Positions 55,650-64,000 of a stretch of 64,000 bases of DNA are shown in pieces (position 1 is the first letter of the stretch; the number at the start of each line of letters is the position of its first letter). The notes beneath the pieces are model-generated. The model saw only the letters and a program-made list of their open reading frames with translations, was not told the origin of the DNA and made no database searches. This DNA comes from Vanessa cardui (Eukaryota; Arthropoda; Insecta; Lepidoptera; Nymphalidae). The stretch is from NCBI RefSeq assembly GCF_905220365.1, contig NC_061125.1:14029831-14093830 (forward strand). Direction: 5' to 3'. Made by a program: the position numbers and the translations under genes.

Positions 55650-55948
55650 ATACTAGGGGCCCGTCTCGGCTTTGCACGGGTGAACTTAAGTTTTTTATAA
55701 TATAATTTTACCTTTTATCTATATATTTTGTTGTTGCTTTGTTCCAAAATGTTTAACATTTGTAGTTCTATTTCAACTTATTTACACAAAAACCTTAATA
55801 AATTATACCTAAAGCTTCCTTATGAATCCCTCTATCTATTAGTGAAAACTGTATAAAAATCCGCTCAGTAGCTTTACAGTTTATTGCGAACATATCGACA
55901 GAACGACAGACTGACGCGGCTGGGAATATTTTTTATAATATGTAGTGA
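55650..55948 (+). mobile_element. Tail-E-like unit
   Basis: Starts ACTAGGGGCCCGTCTCGGCT and TTGCACGGGTGAACTTAAG, then TCCCTCTATCTATTAG, AATCCGCTCAGTAGCTTTAC and GACAGAACGACAGACTGACG. The 3' part differs from the standard Tail-E. Confidence 0.65.
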
Positions 55949-56400
55949 TAAAGATATATAGTTAGAATTATATTTAGCCAATATTATTTATTCAATACCG
56001 TACCTTGAGATAACTTTAAAGTTACGTATTAATCCAAGCGTCAACTGTGTCTTGTGCCGTTGGATCGCAGTGAAATATAAAGGCTATAAATATTCGGTGG
56101 GTGCTATAAAGAGATAGTGAAGCGAAGTCAGGTGGCCAAAATGTATTGCCTTGAGTTTTAGTGTGTGATATTGTTATATACCGAAGTGGTTTCACGCTAA
56201 CAAATTGACTTTTTGACTTAATATTATTGTAAATAATATCAAACGTCTTTATTATTTATGTAAGTGCTCGTTTCGAACTTACATTTTTTTTTTTCGAGAT
56301 TTTGTACAATTTTTTTTAAATACAAAACGGTTTTATGTTTAGCTAAAAGTTTATTTTAAAATAAAAGTAAAAAAGCCAAATATCTTATCCAACTAGATTC
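55949..56400. other. AT-rich sequence, nothing recognised
   Basis: T-runs near 56285 and 56310; no gene or repeat family. Confidence 0.4.
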
Positions 56401-56760
56401 AATGGTATACGGGTCACGCAGTGATGTGAAAGTCACAGATTCGCTCTTGACCTCTTGAACCATTGTCATCCCCCCTTCTAACTTGAGACTTATGACTATT
56501 CTTAATTGGGAGAGGAAAAATACTGGACGACGATGATGACGTCATCCTGACCGATTTTAGTCTCAAGGACATAATGCATATGTGTGCACTCAAACACAGG
56601 TGAACTCTCATATACTGATGGATCAGCGAATCCAACGCGGCGAGAAAAAGTCCAGACGCACAACTAACGGCTTTGCATGCTAGACGAGGAATGGTACACC
56701 CTTCCAACTTCTAAACTTCGGGCTGTTACTACTGACCAACCCAAAGCCTCCACCCAAAGA
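56401..56760 (+). mobile_element. Composite G + H element
   Basis: G head: GGGTCACGCAGTGATGTGAA, AGTCACAGATTCGCTCTTGA, ATTCTTAATTGGGAGAGG. H body: CGATGATGACGTCATCCTGA, CCGATTTTAGTCTCAAGG, GTGCACTCAAACACAGGTGA, AACTAACGGCTTTGCATGC and CTTCTAAACTTCGGGCTGTT. This order is the one I recall for a common lepidopteran SINE-like repeat. Frames of 97 and 79 codons on the minus strand are by-products. Confidence 0.6.
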
Positions 56761-57739
56761 GTATGCCTTATATAGACCACTATATATAAAGGCCTTATGT
56801 AGGCCACGAGACCAATGAGACGTAACACTAAAAAAAAATGGTTCAGTGCATGGGAGATATCATAGATCACAAGTGTATGGGTAAACTCAAGTGCAGTCTC
56901 CATTCCTTCAAACTTTAAATCCGTTACGAGGGGACATCTTTCCGAGATGCAGTAGTGAAAGAGATGAATACTACTGAACTTGAGGTATTTTTTGATAATC
57001 TCTTAAATAATTAGTCGTTGATACTTTTTATTGACGGCACCCAAACTCGGCTTTACAATTATATAAGCTAGCCTTTGGACCAACGAGGTGATTACAACAA
57101 AATAAACAATACTGTACTGAGTATATAATATCAAAACAAAATACAAATATAAATAACATATTTCCTGTAACAGGACATAATTAAACAAAATCGATATTAT
57201 TTCGACATATTCAAAATAAAAATACAATTAAAAGTACACAGATCGATGCAGTGTGATACACCACTATATATATAAAATAATACACTCTTAAATTAATAAA
57301 AAGAACTTAAACTAGTACGAACTTAGACTTAGCCATCGTATAGTTTAAAAGCAATTTTTAAAACATTGCAAATTGATTATGTACATCGGACATAAAATGT
57401 TATAAGGTCAGAGAACATTAGCATCCAATAGCTTAATAACATACTTCTAATTTAACATTTTCGATTCATAGTAGTGAATGACAGTGGGCGTGGCTAATCT
57501 CGATTAGTATAATATTGCAGTAACAAGTCCGACATAGTATAAAGTAATATATGATCAGTAACATAAACCAATATAATGTTCGGAGGCGACATTCGTGAAA
57601 CATAAAAAGAACATATTAATTTTGTTACAAGCGTAAATTCGATTAAAATTCAATCGTCCATATATGTATATAAGGTAATCGACAATCCTTGTTATATTAT
57701 GCAAACAGCGGCTTTAAATCAGTCGTAAATGGCGAATAG
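56761..57739. other. Unique AT-rich sequence
   Basis: CCACTATATATA occurs near 56778 and 57261. No gene or family assigned. Confidence 0.4.
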
Positions 57740-57982
57740 GTGGACATAAAACGTGCGGTGACAATAATAGCGCGTGTGATGAGAGCCGATCTGCGTCCGA
57801 GCGTCTCAGCTGTTCGCGCTTATCGCGAGAAACTCGATAAAAATCTCGGATGTAGTTTTGAAAGAAAATTTACAAGTTTGTCCGCTAATAACCGTATACA
57901 TGTCACCGTGATGTGTACCCGAGAGGCCGGCGACACTTACGACCCCAATAGAAATCCGATTTACGATCGTACCCTCGACTGA
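57740..57982 (+). CDS. Possible small ORF, 80 codons, no known family
   Basis: The frame begins MDIKRAVTIIARVMRADLRP and ends with an acidic, Asp/Arg/Asn-rich stretch (YDPNRNPIYDRTLD). It is clearly more GC-rich and uses more mixed codons than neighbouring DNA, and it overlaps no dispersed repeat. There is no signal peptide, membrane span or known domain, no clear splice sites and no obvious promoter. A conserved regulatory element with a chance open frame is at least as likely. Confidence 0.15.
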   Translation: MDIKRAVTIIARVMRADLRPSVSAVRAYREKLDKNLGCSFERKFTSLSANNRIHVTVMCTREAGDTYDPNRNPIYDRTLD

Positions 57983-58167
57983 AGGATACAGCTTTTACAA
58001 CTCAATTTAAAACAAGACATAATATATCCTTTAATCTCACGCTCTTTTCTGACATCGATAAAATCAATTCAGTTTGTTTTAATGCGGTATGGGCGTTTAA
58101 AAAATATTGACAAGTCAATAAAATCGAATTGTCGAAGATTCATATCAACTTGACGGTATAATCCTCA

Positions 58168-58330
58168 CTTATGGTATAAATGTTAGTTTGATTGTTTGTT
58201 TGTTACACTTTTAAGTCGTAACTACTCGACCGATCGCCATAAAATTTAACATTGAATAACATTCTTAAATAACATCGGAACAATAGAACCCCAGCAACAT
58301 TCACAAACGGACACAACTAAAATATTTTTA
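58168..58330 (+). mobile_element. Family L unit (LINE-tail-like)
   Basis: ATGTTAGTTTGATTGTTTGT, TTGTTACACTTTTAAGTCGT, AACTACTCGACCGATCGCCA and TAAAATTTAACATTG follow the order of a widespread insect retroelement tail, by recollection. Single copy here. Confidence 0.55.
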
Positions 58331-58712
58331 ACATAAACAACATTTTTTTATATATATTTCTATGATATATATAATATAAAAAAGAAAGTCGTGTAACATA
58401 ATAATTGAATATGACGTAATATTCCGTGAAACCTCAACGTCTAAATTGCGTGATTTTTTAACATCAAAAGGCTTCATTGAATTGGCTGATAGGGTACCAT
58501 TACGAGAGCAGCGCGTCAATCACTAACAGGGAAAGTTGCATCACAGGGGAAAGTGACTCCTAATGGTACGATAGTAACACGCTACCATACAATAATGACG
58601 CACTAAAAATAACATTAGCTTTTATTTCTAAACGATTTCATAGTATTTTAAAATCATAGAATAATGTGGACTATGAAATTTCACCTATTTCATTTTAATG
58701 CTTATTAAAAAA
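58331..58712. other. AT-rich sequence, nothing recognised
   Basis: A GC-richer patch at 58480-58580 is unassigned. Confidence 0.4.
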
Positions 58713-58943
58713 ACTAGCGACCCGTCCCAGTTCGCACGGGTAAAATACTGATGGTTAATATACTATAAAAGATGTATTTATTTATGATATCACATTAGAA
58801 ACATCTTATTATCAATGTTTCTTTTGTATATTTTCCATGTATTATATACAAAAACCTTCCTCTCGAATTAAAAACCGCATCACAATTCGTTGCGTTATTT
58901 TGAAGATACAAGCGTACACAGGGGCATACTTACTATGTAATGA
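58713..58943 (+). mobile_element. Tail-E
   Basis: ACTAGCGACCCGTCCCAGTT, CGCACGGGTAAAATACTGAT, AAAAACCTTCCTCTCGAATT, AACCGCATCACAATTCGTTG and ACTTACTATGTAATGAAGAT. The GACAGCGGTAAGCGACTTTG part is deleted. Confidence 0.75.
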
Positions 58944-61014
58944 AGATTAAATTTTGGTATAGATATGTACGAAAAAAATTGGTTCGATTTTTTGCATATG
59001 GAATTAGCGGATATCATTCACGACGATTTTTTTATGAATATTTATCTGTAACTGACAGTCACAACATTGTTTTTTTAATATTAAATCTATAATATATTAT
59101 AATGAGTTTATTATTTTGGCTACAGAAGATACTAAAAAATGTTCTATGGTATAAATTTAAATAATAAGAACATAACATAATTTATCGTTTTGCCTGTCTG
59201 TACGTTATCTGTTTAATTTTATTATTCATCAACCAACAAATTCCTATGAGAATACACATAAAATAGATAAAAAAAATAAAGTCGTGCTACTTCTTAGTCC
59301 GTTGTTATTTCGAGTCGAGTCTATTTTTGTTTTTCTGCTTTGAGTTTTGCTCTGTTCTGGGTTGTCGGTTCTGTAAATTAGGCTTTCTGAAAGTATTTGA
59401 CAACCAAGTCGATAAGGCTACCCTATTGCCTTTGATTGCGGTAGATTCAGTGCAATTTGGACAACATATTCTTCACACCGTATTTTATCGAGTCCGTATC
59501 ATCATCTAAAATTGATGCTACTTAAAATCTTGCTTCTATTTATTTCATAAATATTCATGCATTCAGATTTATCGTATATATTTATGTTGAAGATGTGGAC
59601 ATATGAGAAAAGCGACATACTATTAAACTAACGTGTGAAAGTGAAATATATATCTTAATTAATTGAAATACACATAGTAATAAAAATTATTCATAGCAAT
59701 TGAAGGATTACAATGAGGCCACGATATATCAGACTCGGTAGGCACAATGTCGCGGTGTTAATATTCATTGCGATAGCTCAGCGCGTAGGCCGCCACACTC
59801 CTGGGCGAGGCCGGGACACGCTTAGAGACAATGCGATTTGCATTTGGGCGTTCCTAACTGTCAACCAGGACATTCACATTAACTAATCCGATGAACGCTA
59901 TCTGTTATACTTTATCTCACACAATGACTAAATTAAAACCGAGTTATTTAATACGTGTAATGTATTCACAGCTCGAGCGTGAACGATTATCGAATAATGT
60001 ATTAAGTATTTAACAGTAGATTAATAAGTTAAAATATTCACGTAATGTTTTCATTGTTACAACCTATAGAAAACACAAGGTAAATTACAAATTCAACGTT
60101 CGAAGTGATATCAAAACGATCTGATCCATAGAAATAACGGATCTCCGGCACACATGATAATACGTTTGCACGAAATGTGTATCGAAACCCGGATCTGAAT
60201 AAGAACCAGAAGGCAGTTTTCATTTCGCCTAGCGGAGCACTTACTCCGAAAATACAGCTCGAAGCTTAAGGGACATTGTACATTCGAAAGGCGTCGTACC
60301 ACGCCGCGGGCCACCGAGTGCCGGCTTGCAATAATGCGCTTACAGCACTCAGTGGTTGAGCGCCCTTATAATTCCATTCTTCAAAGGTACAGAGCGACTT
60401 GGGTTAAGTCGAAACCCGTGTTGCCCCTGAAAGACTTATTACACAGAGGTTTTCTTATTCTTTTAGTAACACCAACACACAACTTTATGAAATCCTTTTA
60501 GACTAATACTTTATATCAAAATTTAATACTTCTACACTCACATTCTTACTTTAATATTTGTGTTTACATCTAGCCGTAATATGCATCCGCTAAGGTTAAA
60601 GATTGGCATTATAAAATTACACAACGTTTAAAAAAAACACATGTTTATTAGTAACTTGACAGCATCGCGTAAATCTCTGACATGTGTGGATAGTTAAGTA
60701 ATTAAGGAAAGACTATAAACAACGCTATCTCTCCGAAGAACTAATGAGTGGAGTCGACCAGAGAGGACTCGCCGCATACACAGACGGTTATCGTACCGAT
60801 AAACAAGTAGAAATGGATAACATGTTATTTAACCCCGTCGTCCCTATTTCTTCCTTAATGTCTTAAGCAATCCTATACAACTTTTATTAGTTAGACAAAG
60901 AATTCTCGAACTCATTTAGTAAATGTGGTACCAATTAGATAGAAACATTCGTCCATTAGTTTTAGAGAAATCACGTACTTAATCCTTTGAATAAATGATT
61001 TTACATATTGCTAC
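58944..61014. other. Unique sequence, 2 kb, with GC-richer blocks
   Basis: Blocks at about 59710-59880 (CGTAGGCCGCCACACTCCTG, GGCGAGGCCGGGACACGC) and 60220-60430 (CCACGCCGCGGGCCACCGAG) match no repeat family and are the most GC-rich parts of the last 15 kb. No convincing coding frame. Candidate regulatory elements. Confidence 0.4.
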
Positions 61015-61268
61015 GTATGGAAGACTTTTAATATAAATATGAGACATGAGACAACATCACATACATTACTTTGATCCCAATATAAGTAGCTAAAGCACTT
61101 GTGATATGGAAATCAGAAGTAACGACGGTACCACAAATACCCAGACCCAAGACAACATAGAAAAGTTATAATAATCTATATTGACTCGGCCGGGAATCGA
61201 ACCCGGGATCTCGGAGTGGCGTACCCATGAAAACCGGTGTACACACCACTCGACCACGGAGGTCGTCT
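61015..61268 (-). mobile_element. SINE-I, full-length copy
   Basis: Minus strand: GACGACCTCCGTGGTCGAGT head, GTGTACACCGGTTTTCATGG, GGGTTCGATTCCCGG B box, TTCTATGTTGTCTTGGGTCT, TTTGTGGTACCGTCGTTACT and TATTGGGATCAAAGTAATGT near the 3' end. The head looks like a tRNA, but the acceptor ends do not pair, so it is not a tRNA gene. An 81-codon frame with IPGSIPGRV is a typical by-product of this head. Confidence 0.85.
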
Positions 61269-61811
61269 GATTAAACATGAGAGATATTTTTATGAAATTC
61301 TGCGGCACAACAACGATTTGTAAGACAGCGGCCACAACACGTTGAACGGGGACAATAAACGAATCCTAACATGTCCGGATACTGTCCGACCCGCCTTTAT
61401 TGCTACATATTTTAGAGAGACAACAGCAAATACCGAGATCGAGCGAATGTTTGAATTAATGATAACAAGATTTAGCTTTTATACCCTTATTTATAGCGTA
61501 TAATTATTATGGTAATATATTACAGTGATTAAATTATTTAACAAAATATTATGCCTTATAATATAAATTAACTACCTAATAAATATATTTTTACCTGTGT
61601 ACTCAACAAATAAAACAAAAATTTAAGTGTTGAAGTTTTGCACACATTTTGCATACCTGTGCATTTAAAAAGTGCATAATGTTTTGTTAAATAATTTAAA
61701 ATTATCGAAAAAGACCGAAGTGAAAGATCAATTGACAATCGAATCCAAGTTAATCTTTTGAAGTAAATCTTTGTCATTAAATTTAAATCAAATATATGCT
61801 AATTTTGTTTT
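61269..61811. other. AT-rich sequence, nothing recognised
   Basis: No repeat or coding frame. Confidence 0.4.
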
Positions 61812-61848
61812 AATCAGATTATTGGTGCGTCTCACCAATAATCTGATT
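61812..61848. repeat. Perfect 16-bp foldback, 5-nt loop
   Basis: AATCAGATTATTGGTG (61812-61827) is inverted at 61833-61848 around CGTCT. Confidence 0.88.
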
Positions 61849-64000
61849 CTGCAAGTGATTATGTTATATAAATTTTTAGGTCTAATTGTATTGTTCTGGA
61901 ACTTTAATAATCTATTTAATAGTAATAATCTGTTTCGAGAATTATTTAAAAAAAAAACAACTAATTTACAATTTATATAATTTTTGGTTTATTTTAAGTA
62001 TCGGCAAAGTTAAAAATATCTGAGCAATTTTAGGATAGAAACAAATACTTTGTGAAGCTTTATTCGTCCTTAAGTCCCGTATACATACAATTTTTATCGC
62101 CGATTTTATCAGAGTGAATACTGTGAATATACATACATAACATTCTTGAAAATACAGGTTTATTGGTAATTCGATGTATATCCGTTAGGAGGTGATAGGG
62201 GGGACTATTTGCAAAAATTTTAACCCCTATATGCATAGTGCAAAAGTGAAGCATTTTTGAGTTATCACGTTTTTTAGCTTTTTTCAAAATTTGTCAAAAT
62301 GCAACTTCAAAAATGTATTTAAAAAAATTATCAATTAAAATCTATTTTTTTCCTTTTGTTTTATAAAAACGATTAATCACTGGATATTTTTTAATATTTA
62401 AACAATCTTTATCTTAAATTTAAAAATGCGAGACGGGAAACGTAATTATTTCAATATTTTTTTGATTTTCTTTCCTCCAAAATGCCTTAAAAACTAAAAA
62501 AAAAAAAAAACATTTTGAAACTTGGCACGCAGATTATTTTAAAAACATAACCGTTTTCTTAGCTTACCAAAAATGTATAAAAAAGAAGGGAATTATTTCA
62601 AATCAATCAAATAAAATGACCAGAAACGACGCTGGTGGAAATTCGTATTCGAACATGAACGAATTCGTACTTAAGTTCGCTCTTTAAAATTCCCACAAAA
62701 TTAACTAAAAATACCTTGTGAAAAAAAGCTAACCTACTTAACTGACTTACTTAATATAAATTCATTGGGTTTTTTTTTATAAGTTTTTTAAGGTTTTTAA
62801 TACTTTTTCGTTCTATAGCAGAGACTATTTCAAATAAAAAAATAACAACGTATTTCAAAACATTATTATTAAATAATCAATATGATTTTAAGTGAAGCCA
62901 GAAATAAAGACCCTTCTAAATTATCTTACTATATTTTGATCAATATATTGTAATAAAAATATTTTCATCATTCTTAATAATCACATGTTTATTTCAATTT
63001 ATATTTAGTTACGTTACGCCTTTAAAACCAATATTATTTATAACTTTTTAATTCATTATCCAAAACAGTTAATTTTAACCTGTAACATGATACTTAGCAA
63101 TTACTTTAACGATAAAAGATAACGAACGAAATTAAATGGAACAAAATTAAATTCGTTAATCGGATTCAATAAAAAAGTAAATAACTTTGCAAGCAAATTA
63201 TATACAACGAAATATAATTGTACCGGTTAATTCGTGCAATGACACCAAAAGAAGTCGGTTATTAGTTTCATAATTGATGCTCGCTCAAAGGACACTATTA
63301 AAACCAACGTGGGTATCAGTTTTAACATCTTTCCATAGCACCTCGTTTCGAAATGCCGAATAATAAAAAACACCTCATCAAGATATGTGCGATTTTATCT
63401 TATAACCGCAACTCGGCAGATTATATTCTAAATCGAGCGCATTTCATTAACCGCCAATCGAGTTAATGATCTTGGAAGTTTTTCGCTCAAATAAACATTA
63501 AGAGAATATATAGCGCAAACGACGAACATTTTAACGGAATTACATCGTGGCTAAGTACTCCCTTTCAGTAGGATACGGTGGATGACTCGGCGTATACACG
63601 AGAGTATCGATATTGATGAGACCAAAACATATTATATATAATACACTGAATTTGAATTGATTTAGATATAGTTGCAAAAACTGTTCTTTATTACGGACTG
63701 AAAATTTTGAATCTAGGATAAAAGCTATCAAAATACAAGACCAATAATTTTCAGAAAATTAACTTAACGTAACATGAAACATAGAAAACATGTATTAACA
63801 AGTTAGAATAGTTTATTGACAATAGTACAGATAACAAATTAAACTAGAGACGAAGTTAGTCTTCTAATATTATACCAGGTTTGTTTCAATCTTAATAATT
63901 AAATGAATAATAAGCGTTTCAAGAACGTAGCATGAGAATAATTTGTGTGAAATGGAAAACAAATTAAAATGTATTGAACGGTACAATTGTGTTATATCTA
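61849..64000. other. Very AT-rich unique sequence to the window end
   Basis: From about 62150 to 62900 the DNA is dominated by A and T runs, with GGAGGTGATAGGGGGGACTA and GAAACTTGGCACGCAG as the only richer words. This may be an old transposon too eroded to name. Patches at 63230-63470 and 63540-63630 are slightly richer. No gene is called. Confidence 0.4.

Noticed and set aside
61187..61268. tRNA-like sequence on the minus strand
   Set aside because: Same reason: it is the head of a full-length SINE-I.
1..64000. Prokaryotic operons, phage or plasmid modules
   Set aside because: No long gene-dense frames, no ribosome-binding-site pattern; dispersed polymerase-III-type SINEs and LINE tails mark this as animal nuclear DNA.

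Overview
This window is AT-rich, intron- or intergenic-like animal nuclear DNA. No confident protein-coding gene, rRNA, functional tRNA, CRISPR array or prokaryotic operon can be supported in it. Stop codons are dense in all six frames. Most of the longer open frames (149, 113, 100, 86 codons) are either composed of dispersed repeats or lie in AT-rich sequence with no recognisable domain. The dispersed repeats point to a lepidopteran, probably a nymphalid-type butterfly. That taxonomic call rests on recollection of the repeat families, not on a search.

The repeats fall into families that I aligned by eye. SINE-A is a tRNA-headed element of about 300 bp with an A box (TGGCCCAGTGG) and a B box (GGTTCAAACCC); about 18 copies or remnants are present on both strands. 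Repeat-B is a non-autonomous unit of about 290 bp that starts near GGTAGGGCTTTGTGCAAGCC and ends near CGCCAACCTATACCATAAAA; about 13 copies. Tail-C looks like the 3' tail of a non-LTR retrotransposon (AAAGTAGCCTATGTCC...ACAGACAGACAGAGTTACTTT); about 10 copies plus a local tandem array. Tail-E units begin ACTAGCGACCCG. Smaller families are a second tRNA-like SINE (SINE-I), a third tRNA-like element (G/H), a family F unit, and single units D, K and L.

Layout: 1-4.2 kb is mostly repeat-free and holds the best candidate first coding exon (3438-3498, plus strand, with a splice donor). From 4.2 to 8.8 kb there is a dense patch of F, SINE-A, Repeat-B, SINE-I and Tail-C. From 8.8 to 16.9 kb the sequence is AT-rich with two Repeat-B copies. 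A 198-bp MITE with perfect 66-bp terminal inverted repeats lies at 16.9-17.1 kb. From 17.9 to 24 kb repeats are mixed with two perfect foldbacks. From 24 to 27 kb there is a repeat-poor stretch with CpG-rich blocks. From 27 to 33 kb there are nested SINE-in-LINE insertions. From 33 to 41 kb the sequence is mainly unique, with isolated repeats and promoter-type motifs. A 105-bp-period tandem array lies at 41.9-42.3 kb. From 43.6 to 50.6 kb there is another repeat patch. From 50.6 to 64 kb the sequence is mostly unique with sparse repeats.

There is no gene set acting together here. The interest lies in repeat biology: SINE subfamilies with linked diagnostic differences and an apparent mosaic, four insertions with clear target-site duplications, perfect foldbacks, a micro-inversion, and a tandem array grown from a retrotransposon tail. 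A few GC-richer unique islands could be exons, promoters or conserved regulatory elements of a gene whose main exons lie outside the window.
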